Shown: piece after piece, positions 1-5,299 of the stretch
How positions within the stretch are numbered: position 1 is the stretch's first letter
Layout: every line of letters starts with the position of its first letter
Assembly: GCA_029946045.1 (NCBI GenBank)
Contig: JAQSDS010000137.1
Location: 1 to 5,299 of the forward strand
Length of the DNA stretch: 5,299 bases
Source of the DNA: Rhodoferax sp.
Lineage (GTDB): Bacteria > Pseudomonadota > Gammaproteobacteria > Burkholderiales > Burkholderiaceae_C
Reading direction: 5' to 3'
Position numbers and translations under genes: made by a program
The notes under the pieces: generated by a model
Database searches by the model: none
What the model saw: only the letters and a program-made list of their open reading frames with translations
What the model was told of the DNA's origin: nothing

Positions 1-1
1 T

Positions 2-409
2 GGTATTGCGCCCAAGGTGGCGTTTTTATAGCATTCCAACTACGGCTCGTCCAACCCGGGTTCGGCCCGCAAAATTCGTCTGGCCCGTGACCTGTTCAAG
101 GCCGCCTGTCCTGACATCGAATGCGACGGCGAAATGCAGGGCGACGCTGCCCTGTCAGAAGACATCCGCAACGCCACCCTGCTCGACAACACCCTGAGCG
201 GCGCCGCCAACATCCTGATCTGCCCGAATCTGGACTCGGCCAACATCCTGTTCAACGTGCTCAAAATGACCGGCAGCAACGGCCTGACGGTTGGGCCCAT
301 CCTGCTCGGTTCCGCGGCCACCGCGCATGTGCTCAACCCGTCCAGCACGGTACGTCGGGTCGTCAACATGACCGCACTGGCAGTAGCCGATGTAAGCGCG
401 CTGCGCTAA
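2..409 (+). CDS. maeB: NADP-dependent malic enzyme, C-terminal part (partial, with in-frame TAG)
   Basis: This is the last ~135 codons of a MaeB-type malic enzyme, which oxidatively decarboxylates malate to pyruvate with reduction of NADP in the cytoplasm. What is visible is the end of the C-terminal phosphotransacetylase-like domain, a regulatory rather than catalytic part in this family. Recognisable strings are GIAPKVAF and HSNYGSSNPGSARKI near the start, then EMQGDAAL, SGAANILICPNLDSANI, and GPILLG, ending in ALR before TAA at 407-409. The N-terminal catalytic domains lie off the left edge. The frame is open except for TAG at 29-31, exactly where the family usually has serine (FLSHSNYGS); TCG to TAG would be one base. 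It is either a real nonsense mutation or an error near a sequence end. If real, the protein would lose its last ~125 residues. The gene seems unrelated to the downstream operon and is separated from it by a hairpin. Confidence 0.82.
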
Positions 410-443
410 GCACCATGCCCCTGAGCGGGGCAGAGCAGAAGTA

Positions 444-482
444 ACAACGCCCTGTGCACCACGTGAGTGCGCAGGGCGTTGT
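444..482 (+). terminator. Hairpin after maeB, possible intrinsic terminator
   Basis: Two 16-base arms (444-459 and 467-482) pair along their whole length with one G-U wobble and a 7-base loop (460-466). It lies 34 bases after the maeB stop, where a terminator is expected. The tract that follows (CATTTGTG) is only weakly T-rich, so termination may be inefficient or factor-assisted. The top of the stem also reads as an NtrC-like dyad, so the symmetry may partly exist for protein binding at the DNA level. Confidence 0.55.
455..471. promoter_or_regulatory. NtrC-like binding site
   Basis: The sequence TGCACCACGTGAGTGCG matches the enteric NtrC consensus TGCACC-N5-GGTGCA at 10 of 12 specified bases (mismatches at 466 and 471), with the correct GCAC-N7-GTGC spacing. 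Its centre (463) lies about 74 bases upstream of the start site predicted from the sigma-54 promoter at 511-526, within the range for an enhancer-binding protein though closer than the usual -100 or beyond. The doubt is that the same bases form the top of a longer hairpin, so the symmetry is not independent evidence. Confidence 0.45.
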
Positions 483-510
483 CATTTGTGCGCACCTGAG
501 GCGCAGCGCC

Positions 511-526
511 TGGCACCGTTATTGCT
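511..526 (+). promoter_or_regulatory. Sigma-54 (-24/-12) promoter for the transporter operon
   Basis: TGGCAC, five bases, then TTGCT: this matches the sigma-54 consensus TGGCACG-N4-TTGCW except for C instead of G at 517. The invariant GG (512-513) and GC (524-525) are separated by exactly ten bases, as required. The predicted transcription start is near 537, giving a leader of about 26 bases before the ATG at 563, with room for the GGAG ribosome site at 554-557. Sigma-54 promoters need an activator such as NtrC, which fits a nitrogen-acquisition operon. Confidence 0.8.
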
Positions 527-562
527 AATTGACATGCACTTAGCCACACTTTTGGAGCTCTC

Positions 563-1591
563 ATGTCAAAACGCTTTTTCCTCAAAACTGCGGCCAGCTT
601 GGCCACCGTAGGCTTTCTGGGCCTGGCCCAGGCACAAAACACAGCCATCAAATTTCAGCTCGACTGGCGCTTTGAAGGGCCCGCTGCACTTTTTCTGACA
701 CCTGAAGCCAAGGGTTATTTCAAGGCTGCCAAACTGGACGTGAGCATCGACGCGGGCAACGGCTCGGGTGGCACGGTCACGCGGGTCGCCTCTGGCGCCT
801 ATGACATGGGCTTTGCCGACCTGGCCGCCCTGATGGAGTTCCACGCCAACAACCCCGATGCACCCAGCAAACCGGTGGCGGTGATGATGGTCTACAACGA
901 CACGCCGGCCTCGGTCATGGCCCTGAAGAAATCCGGCATCAAGACCCCGGCTGACCTGAGCGGCAAAAAGCTCGGCGCACCCGTTTTCGACGCCGGCCGC
1001 AAGGCATTCCCGATCTTTGCCAAGGCCAACGCCATCACGGGCGTGCAATGGACCTCCATGGACCCACCGCTGCGCGAAACCATGTTGGCGCGTGGCGACA
1101 TTGATGCCATCACCGGCTTCACTTTTACGTCGCTACTGAACCTGGAAGCACGCGGCGTGAAAGCAGATGAGGTGGTGGTGCTGCCCTACCCCGCATACGG
1201 TGTCAAGCTGTATGGCAACGTGGTCATTGCATCGCCCAAACTGATCAAGGAAAACCCAGGTGCCATCAAGGCGTTTCTGGCTGCCTTTGCCAAAGGTGCC
1301 AAGGACGTCATGGCCAACCCGGCGGCGGCCATCGCCGATGTGAAGGCACGCGACGGCATTGTGAACGTGCCACTGGAAACACGCCGCCTGCAACTTGCCA
1401 TTGACACCGCGGTCAACAGCCCGAACGCCCGCGCCGAAGGCTTTGGTCAGGTCAACGGCCCGCGCCTGGCGCTGATGGCGTCGCAAGTTTCAGACGCCTT
1501 CAACACCAAATCCCGGGTGAATCCGGACGCCGTCTGGAACGGCAGCTTTTTGCCGCCCAAGGCCGCGCTGGATGTCTTGCCTAAAAAATAA
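563..1591 (+). CDS. Periplasmic substrate-binding protein of an ABC importer (NMT1/TauA/NrtA class)
   Basis: A 342-residue protein that would capture a small solute in the periplasm and deliver it to the permease encoded downstream. Residues 1-24 form a Sec signal peptide: a basic start (SKRFFLK), a hydrophobic core, and a likely cleavage after AQA24. The mature part begins with a FQLDW motif (31-35) and a KGYFKAAKLDV segment (50-60), the usual first strand and helix of NMT1-like (THI5/ThiY, SsuA, TauA) binding proteins. Further family-like stretches are GAYDMGFAD (78-86), PADLSGKKLGAP (129-140), and ENPGAIKAFLAAFAKG (230-245). Length is normal. The ATG has a good ribosome site (GGAG, 554-557) and lies just downstream of a sigma-54 promoter. 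The ligand cannot be read from sequence. The class covers taurine, sulfonates, nitrate, cyanate, and thiamine or flavin precursors; linkage to ureD favours a nitrogen compound, possibly urea or a urea-yielding molecule. Automatic pipelines may call it nitrate/sulfonate/taurine binding. Confidence 0.88.
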   Translation: MSKRFFLKTAASLATVGFLGLAQAQNTAIKFQLDWRFEGPAALFLTPEAKGYFKAAKLDVSIDAGNGSGGTVTRVASGAYDMGFADLAALMEFHANNPDAPSKPVAVMMVYNDTPASVMALKKSGIKTPADLSGKKLGAPVFDAGRKAFPIFAKANAITGVQWTSMDPPLRETMLARGDIDAITGFTFTSLLNLEARGVKADEVVVLPYPAYGVKLYGNVVIASPKLIKENPGAIKAFLAAFAKGAKDVMANPAAAIADVKARDGIVNVPLETRRLQLAIDTAVNSPNARAEGFGQVNGPRLALMASQVSDAFNTKSRVNPDAVWNGSFLPPKAALDVLPKK

Positions 1592-1614
1592 GCCTTTGAT
1601 CGATCCATTGTTCA

Positions 1615-1661
1615 TAGCCACTGGCGCTTGCTTCACAGGGGTCAGCGGCTAATTTTTATTT
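1615..1661 (+). terminator. Intercistronic hairpin plus T-rich tract, possible attenuator
   Basis: Arms 1615-1625 and 1641-1651 can form an 11-pair stem with one A-C mismatch and one G-U wobble around a 15-base loop, followed at once by an AT-rich tract (AATTTTTATTT). This resembles a weak rho-independent terminator between the binding-protein gene and the ATPase gene. In ABC importers such a structure often lets some transcripts end early or protects the upstream mRNA, so that binding protein is made in excess. Stem quality is modest and no folding was computed. Confidence 0.4.
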
Positions 1662-1665
1662 AAAA

Positions 1666-2493
1666 ATGCATACAAATCCGACGCCCTGGTTTGTCGACTT
1701 CACCGATGTCTGGCTGGCCTACAACGACGAACTGCTGGCGGAAAACCAGTTTGCGGTGGAAGCCATTGACCTGAAAGTGCGCCAAGGCGAATTCATCGCC
1801 ATCGTCGGGCCTTCAGGTTGCGGCAAGTCCACCTTCATGAAGCTGGCCACCGGTCTGAAAATGCCTTCCATGGGCAAGATCCTGATCGACCAGCAGCCTG
1901 TGACCGGGCCGCTCAAGATTTCGGGCATGGCGTTCCAGGCCTCGTCCTTGTTGCCCTGGCGCACCACCGTGGACAACGTCTTGCTGCCGCTGGAAATTGT
2001 CGAACCCTACCGCAGCAACTTCAAGGCCAAACGCAAGGAATACGAGGCGCGCGCCAGAGCGCTGCTAAAAAAAGTCGGTTTGGGCGGCTACGAAGACAAA
2101 TTCCCCTGGCAACTCTCGGGCGGCATGCAGCAGCGTGCCAGCATTTGCCGGGCCTTGATTCATGAGCCCAAGATGCTGCTGCTGGATGAACCTTTTGGTG
2201 CACTGGACGCCTTCACCCGTGAAGAGCTTTGGTGCATTTTGCGCGACCTCTGGACCGAGCAACAGTTCAACGTGATTCTGGTCACGCACGACCTGCGCGA
2301 GTCGGTGTTTCTGGCCGACACGGTGTATGTCATGAGCAAAAGCCCGGGCCGTTTTGTCGTCAAACGCGAGATTGACCTGCCGCGTCCGCGTGACCTGGAA
2401 GTGACTTACACCAAAGAGTTCAGCGATATCGTCCATGAGCTGCGCGGCCACATTGGTGCCATGCGCCAAGCTGCTGCACCGGTCCACCCTTGA
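1666..2493 (+). CDS. ABC importer ATPase subunit (TauB/SsuB/NrtD class)
   Basis: A 275-residue cytoplasmic nucleotide-binding subunit that powers uptake through the permease encoded next. All catalytic elements are intact: Walker A GPSGCGKST (48-56), Q-loop Gln91, the signature LSGGMQQR (150-157), Walker B MLLLDEP with catalytic Glu175, the D-loop GALD (178-181), and the switch His208 in VTHD. SLLPWRTTVDNVLLPLE after the Q-loop and DAFTREELW after the D-loop are typical of nitrate/sulfonate/taurine-type importers. The start ATG is the only reasonable one: a TAG lies in frame at 1615-1617 and no other ATG lies between. It has no clear Shine-Dalgarno sequence; the bases just before it are AATTTTTATTTAAAA, so translation may rely on the unstructured A/T-rich leader. 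The 74-base gap to the binding-protein gene carries a terminator-like hairpin. The permease gene follows after 9 bases. Family assignment is firm; the substrate is not. Confidence 0.92.
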   Translation: MHTNPTPWFVDFTDVWLAYNDELLAENQFAVEAIDLKVRQGEFIAIVGPSGCGKSTFMKLATGLKMPSMGKILIDQQPVTGPLKISGMAFQASSLLPWRTTVDNVLLPLEIVEPYRSNFKAKRKEYEARARALLKKVGLGGYEDKFPWQLSGGMQQRASICRALIHEPKMLLLDEPFGALDAFTREELWCILRDLWTEQQFNVILVTHDLRESVFLADTVYVMSKSPGRFVVKREIDLPRPRDLEVTYTKEFSDIVHELRGHIGAMRQAAAPVHP

Positions 2494-2502
2494 GGCAAAG
2501 CC

Positions 2503-3270
2503 ATGAATAAAAAACAAATGGAAATCTGGTCGCCGTGGCTGCTGCTAACGGCTGTGCTGGTGCTGTGGCAGATAGTGTGCTCGGCATTCAATGTGTCAGA
2601 GTTCCTGTTCCCAAGCCCGTGGCGCATCTGGACGCAGTTCTGGGAGTTTCGCGACACCATTGGCGGCCATGCCTGGCGCACCTTTTGGGTCACCATGGTC
2701 GGGTTTGGTCTGGCCATCGTGGTGGGTGTGCTGCTGGGTTTTGTCATTGGCAGCTCACGCCTGGCCTACGCTGCGGTGTACCCGCTCATGACCGCCTTCA
2801 ACGCCCTGCCCAAAGCCGCCTTTGTGCCCATTCTGGTGGTGTGGTTTGGCATTGGTGTGGGGCCTGCGATATTGACCGCGTTCTTGATCAGCTTCTTTCC
2901 GATCATGGTCAACATCGCCACCGGCCTGGCCACGCTGGAGCCGGAGCTGGAAGACGTGTTGCGCGTGCTCGGAGCCAAACGCTGGGACGTGCTGGTGAAA
3001 GTGGGCCTGCCACGCTCCATGCCCTACTTTTACGGCTCGCTCAAGGTGGCCATCACGCTGGCCTTTGTCGGTACCACGGTGAGCGAGATGACCGCTGCCA
3101 ACGAGGGCATTGGTTACCTGCTGATTTCTGCAGGATCGAGCATGCAGATGGGCCTGGCCTTTGCCGGCCTGCTGGTGGTGGGCGCCATGGCGATGGCGAT
3201 GTACGAGCTGTTCAGTGCGATCGAAAAACACACCACCGGCTGGGCCCATCGCGGCTCGCAAGGCCATTGA
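2503..3270 (+). CDS. ABC importer permease subunit (TauC/SsuC/NrtB class)
   Basis: A 255-residue inner-membrane protein of the binding-protein-dependent transport family (BPD_transp_1), expected to work as a homodimer with the ATPase encoded upstream. About six hydrophobic segments are visible, roughly residues 11-30, 62-83, 88-101, 104-139 (two passes), 181-197, and 216-236. The FPSPWRIWTQF stretch (36-46) and NALPKAAFVPILVVWFGIG (100-118) are typical of this subgroup. The EAA loop that contacts the ATPase is present at about 145-170, with the conserved Gly157-Ala158 and the closing GLP (168-170). The start overlaps the ribosome-site region of the previous gene: GAGG at 2492-2495 runs out of the ATPase stop codon, with 7 bases to ATG, so the two are probably translationally coupled. 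A second in-frame ATG at 2518 is possible but is farther from the ribosome site. Length is normal. Confidence 0.9.
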   Translation: MNKKQMEIWSPWLLLTAVLVLWQIVCSAFNVSEFLFPSPWRIWTQFWEFRDTIGGHAWRTFWVTMVGFGLAIVVGVLLGFVIGSSRLAYAAVYPLMTAFNALPKAAFVPILVVWFGIGVGPAILTAFLISFFPIMVNIATGLATLEPELEDVLRVLGAKRWDVLVKVGLPRSMPYFYGSLKVAITLAFVGTTVSEMTAANEGIGYLLISAGSSMQMGLAFAGLLVVGAMAMAMYELFSAIEKHTTGWAHRGSQGH

Positions 3271-3279
3271 GCAAAGCAT

Positions 3280-3295
3280 CGGCACGGTATTTGCT
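3280..3295 (+). promoter_or_regulatory. Second sigma-54 (-24/-12) promoter, before the porin gene
   Basis: CGGCACG, four bases, then TTGCT. Only the first base differs from the consensus TGGCACG-N4-TTGCW. The invariant GG (3281-3282) and GC (3293-3294) are again separated by exactly ten bases. It lies in the 63-base gap between permease and porin genes, with a predicted start near 3305 and a leader of about 29 bases, almost the same geometry as the promoter at 511-526. It would allow porin and urease genes to be transcribed separately from the transporter. I saw no clear NtrC dyad in the ~120 bases upstream, which are permease coding sequence. Confidence 0.72.
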
Positions 3296-3333
3296 GCACA
3301 CAGATTTCACATCAACTTTATTGGACCCATGAC

Positions 3334-4371
3334 ATGAAAAAATCACTGATTCTTGCTACCGGCCTGAGCGCTTTCGTTATCGGCGCACATGCGCAAAGCA
3401 GCGTCCAATTAAGCGGGCTTGCCGACGTCTACGTCGGCTCCATGCGCATGGCTGGCGACGCGGTCAGCAAAAACGTCGTCAACAGCGGTGGCATGACCAC
3501 CTCCTGGTGGGGCATGTCGGGCTCGGAAGACCTGGGCGGCGGGCTCACAGCCAGCTTTGTGTTGACGTCCTTCTTTCAAATGGACACTGGCGCAACAGGC
3601 CGTTTTGGTGAGCAGCAATTCTCACGCGATGCCAACGTGAGCCTGTCCAACACGCTAGGCACCCTCACGCTTGGCCGCAGCAAGGCGCCCAATTTCTTGC
3701 CCACCGTCATGTTTAACCCGATGGGCGACTCCTACACTTTCTCGCCACTGGTCTTGCATTCCAGTGTCCCTGTCGGAACGTTTGGTGCCTATCGCTGGAC
3801 CGGTACGGTCCCTGCAGACACGGGTTGGTCAAACCAGATTACTTACAGTTCTCCCACCTTTTCTGGCCTGAAAGGCAACCTGCACTACCAGTTGGGCGAA
3901 CAAGGAACAGGCGCTAACGAGAGTGCACACAACGTGGGGCTCAACCTGTTTTACAGCGCTGGCCCTCTGAGTCTGACGGCCTACTGGGAACGCGACGAAA
4001 TAAACAACCCCTTCCCGCCCAACGCAGTCCTGGCCTCTGGAACACAAAGGGCCTGGATGCTCGGCGGCACCTATGACGCCAGCGTGGTGAAACTGTTTGC
4101 CACCGCTGGCAAATCCAGCAATTCCGCCAGCACCATCGACAAGCAAACCACCTCGCTGGGTATTTCTGCCCCCGTGGGTGGTGGGAAATTGCTTGCCGCT
4201 GTTGCTCACACCACGAATGATGTGGCCAATACAAGCCGCACCACCGCCACCTTGGGCTACGACTACACCCTGTCCAAGCGTACCGATGTCTATGCCATGC
4301 TGATGAATGACAAGATCACCAGCTTTCAGAGCGGAAACAGCTTTGGCATGGGCGTTCGCCACAGGTTTTGA
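3334..4371 (+). CDS. Outer-membrane trimeric porin, Burkholderiales type
   Basis: A 345-residue Gram-negative porin that forms a water-filled channel for small solutes. Residues 1-20 are a Sec signal peptide (MKKSLILATGLSAFVIGAHA) cut before Gln21. The mature protein opens with SSVQLSGLADVYVG, the usual first strand of Porin_4/OmpC-like proteins of beta-proteobacteria. Alternating strands then run through to a C-terminal ...GMGVRHRF with the terminal phenylalanine needed for insertion by the Bam machinery. Other family-like parts are WWGMSGSEDLGGGLTASFVL and LSNTLGTLTLGRS, followed by a region that should hold the constriction loop. Length is normal. GGA at 3323-3325 is the likely ribosome site, 8 bases before the ATG. 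It has its own sigma-54 promoter and sits 15 bases ahead of ureD in the same frame, so both are probably co-transcribed. The position suggests an outer-membrane entry route for the same nitrogen compound as the ABC importer, comparable in role to amide/urea-induced porins, but selectivity cannot be seen in the sequence. Confidence 0.9.
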   Translation: MKKSLILATGLSAFVIGAHAQSSVQLSGLADVYVGSMRMAGDAVSKNVVNSGGMTTSWWGMSGSEDLGGGLTASFVLTSFFQMDTGATGRFGEQQFSRDANVSLSNTLGTLTLGRSKAPNFLPTVMFNPMGDSYTFSPLVLHSSVPVGTFGAYRWTGTVPADTGWSNQITYSSPTFSGLKGNLHYQLGEQGTGANESAHNVGLNLFYSAGPLSLTAYWERDEINNPFPPNAVLASGTQRAWMLGGTYDASVVKLFATAGKSSNSASTIDKQTTSLGISAPVGGGKLLAAVAHTTNDVANTSRTTATLGYDYTLSKRTDVYAMLMNDKITSFQSGNSFGMGVRHRF

Positions 4372-4386
4372 GATACGCTCAGGGGC

Positions 4387-5217
4387 ATGACCTGGCACGC
4401 CAAACTTGACATTGACTACCGGGTCGAATCCACCCGCACGGTGGCGCGCCACCAGCACACGGGGCCGCTGCGGGTGTTGCAAAGCCTGTACCCCGAGGGG
4501 GATGCCATCTGCCACAACGTGCTGGTGCATCCGCCCGGGGGTCTGGTTGGGGGCGACACGCTTGACATCTCGGTCACGGCCAGCGGCAACGCGCATGGCC
4601 TGATCACCACCCCGGGCGCCACACGCTTTTACCGCTCGGCGGGTGAGCTGGCCGTGCAACAAACCCGTATCACACTGCAAGACCAGGCGCGCCTGGAATG
4701 GCTGCCGCTGGAAGCTATTTGCTACAACGCCTGCCAGGGCGAAAACCGCCTGAGCTTGTCACTTGACCCACAGGCTGAATTCATGGGCTGGGACCTCACC
4801 GCCTTTGGCCTGCCCAGCGCCAACTTGCCGTTTGATAGCGGCCAGTTTTTGCAACACATCGAGGTTCCCGGGGTCTGGCTGGAGCGTGGCCTCATGAAGG
4901 CCGATGACAGCCACCTGATGCACGGCCCGCTGGGCTTGGCCGGACAGCGCTGCATGGCCTCGCTGTTTTTTGTCAGTGGCAGCAAAATGGCACGGGGCCG
5001 CCGCGAGGCCGGCCTGGAGCTGGCGCGCCAGGTCATCACCAGCCACACCCTGCAACACACGGCCGGGGTGACTTGTCCGAACGAACAGGTGATGGTGCTG
5101 CGCGTGCTGGCACCGCTGGTGGAACCCGCGTCCGACCTGCTGCGACAGGTGTGGCAGGCGTGGCGGCAACATTTCTGGCAGTTGCCCGCTACCCTGCCGC
5201 GCATCTGGTCAACTTAA
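4387..5217 (+). CDS. ureD: Urease accessory protein UreD
   Basis: A 276-residue cytoplasmic urease maturation protein. UreD (UreH) binds the urease apoenzyme and, with UreF and UreG, guides delivery of nickel and CO2 to the active site. Family motifs are clear: SLYPEGDAICHNVLVHPPGG (residues 34-52 region), LVGGDTL (53-59), TTPGATRFYRS (74-84), LEWLPLEAICYN (103-114), MGWDLTAFGLP (133-143), and a C-terminal segment ending in LPRIWST that looks complete. The start is forced: the porin stop TGA (4369-4371) is in the same frame and only the ATG at 4387 follows it. AGGGG (4381-4385) lies only one base before that ATG, close for a ribosome site, so expression may depend on coupling to porin translation. 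In most related genomes ureA follows directly. Here a repeat begins at the stop codon and the structural genes are not reached, so an intact urease is inferred, not seen. Confidence 0.95.
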   Translation: MTWHAKLDIDYRVESTRTVARHQHTGPLRVLQSLYPEGDAICHNVLVHPPGGLVGGDTLDISVTASGNAHGLITTPGATRFYRSAGELAVQQTRITLQDQARLEWLPLEAICYNACQGENRLSLSLDPQAEFMGWDLTAFGLPSANLPFDSGQFLQHIEVPGVWLERGLMKADDSHLMHGPLGLAGQRCMASLFFVSGSKMARGRREAGLELARQVITSHTLQHTAGVTCPNEQVMVLRVLAPLVEPASDLLRQVWQAWRQHFWQLPATLPRIWST

Positions 5218-5299
5218 TCAGTTGGGGTCAGAGCACGTCGCTTTGCGAGTGGTCTGACCCGCAAAGTCTCAAATGAGTTGGGGTCAGAGCACGTCGCTT
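5216..5299. repeat. Tandem direct repeat, 56-base period, cut by the window end
   Basis: The 24 bases at 5220-5243 recur exactly at 5276-5299. With one mismatch (C5219 versus G5275) the match extends left to 5216 and 5272, giving 28 bases. The spacing is 56 bases and the second copy is still matching at the last base, so the true unit is probably longer and may continue. The matched block starts on the last two bases of the ureD stop codon TAA. The region holds no gene. Confidence 0.85.
5225..5260. repeat. REP-like imperfect hairpin inside the repeat unit
   Basis: GGGTCAGA (5225-5232) pairs perfectly with TCTGACCC (5253-5260). After one G-G mismatch the stem continues with CAC/GTG, a bulged G (5237), and TCGC/GCGA closed by TTT (5242-5244), about 15 pairs in 36 bases. 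Bulged stems of this size preceded by a short tetranucleotide (here GTTG, 5221-5224) are typical of REP elements mobilised by tyrosine transposases (RAYTs). The left half recurs at 5281-5299. An alternative stem, CTTTGCG (5241-5247) with CGCAAAG (5260-5266), excludes the first. As RNA it could also end or stabilise the ureD transcript. Confidence 0.55.

Noticed and set aside
496..514. Short palindrome (AGGCGC-A-GCGCCT) between the maeB hairpin and the sigma-54 promoter
   Set aside because: The one-base centre cannot form a stable RNA loop and it matches no operator I recognise.
529..557. Possible sigma-70 promoter: TTGACA at 529-534 upstream of the binding-protein gene
   Set aside because: No acceptable -10 box lies 16-18 bases downstream (TTTGGA/TTGGAG, overlapping the ribosome site), and the sigma-54 motif at 511-526 explains the region much better.
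566..1048. Minus-strand open frame of 160 codons
   Set aside because: It is antisense to the binding-protein gene, has low-complexity out-of-frame composition, and no ribosome site or promoter was seen for it.
2535..3332. Plus-strand open frame of 265 codons overlapping the permease
   Set aside because: Its Gly/Arg/His/Ala-rich composition is typical of an out-of-frame reading of GC-rich DNA, whereas the overlapping frame has membrane segments and the EAA loop of a permease.
3329..3337. Two-codon mini-ORF (ATGACATGA) overlapping the porin start
   Set aside because: GGA at 3323-3325 is too close to its ATG and well placed for the porin ATG, so the overlap is probably coincidental.
3829..4680. 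Long minus-strand open frame of 283 codons
   Set aside because: It lies antisense to the porin and ureD genes, both clearly recognised by family motifs. It spans their junction, has no recognisable domain, and is the usual by-product of GC-rich codon use on the opposite strand.
1..5299. CRISPR arrays, tRNA or rRNA genes, riboswitches, intact insertion sequences
   Set aside because: No regularly spaced multi-copy repeats with spacers, no tRNA/rRNA signatures and no transposase gene were seen. The only repeat is the two-copy unit at the right end.

Overview
The window looks like a piece of a betaproteobacterial chromosome, most likely from the Comamonadaceae (Rhodoferax/Polaromonas-like). This rests on the GC-rich codon use, the Burkholderiales-type trimeric porin, and the wording of the UreD and malic enzyme sequences. 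It is an inference from recognition, not from a search. All recognisable genes lie on the + strand.

Layout. Positions 2-409 encode the C-terminal end of an NADP-dependent malic enzyme (maeB type, phosphotransacetylase-like domain), with an in-frame TAG near the window edge. A 153-base gap follows. It holds a long hairpin (444-482), an NtrC-like dyad inside that hairpin (455-471), and a textbook -24/-12 sigma-54 promoter (511-526). Next comes an apparent operon: a periplasmic substrate-binding protein of the NMT1/TauA/SsuA/NrtA class (563-1591), its ABC ATPase (1666-2493), its inner-membrane permease (2503-3270), an outer-membrane porin (3334-4371), and the urease accessory gene ureD (4387-5217). 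A hairpin followed by a T-rich tract lies between the binding-protein and ATPase genes. A second sigma-54 promoter (3280-3295) lies just upstream of the porin gene. Right after ureD starts a short tandem repeat, each unit of which can fold into a REP-like imperfect hairpin. The window ends inside its second copy.

How the parts fit. The porin would let a small nitrogen compound cross the outer membrane, the binding protein/ATPase/permease would carry it across the inner membrane, and a urease whose first gene (ureD) closes the window would release ammonia from urea or from a compound broken down to urea. Both promoter motifs are sigma-54 type and the NtrC-like site fits nitrogen-limitation control, so the whole set reads as a nitrogen-scavenging regulon. 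The unusual point is that the transporter is not the standard urea transporter (Urt, branched-chain amino-acid type) but a taurine/nitrate/thiamine-precursor type, so its substrate is open.

Limits. No database search or folding program was run. The upstream part of maeB and the expected ureABC/EFG genes lie outside the window.
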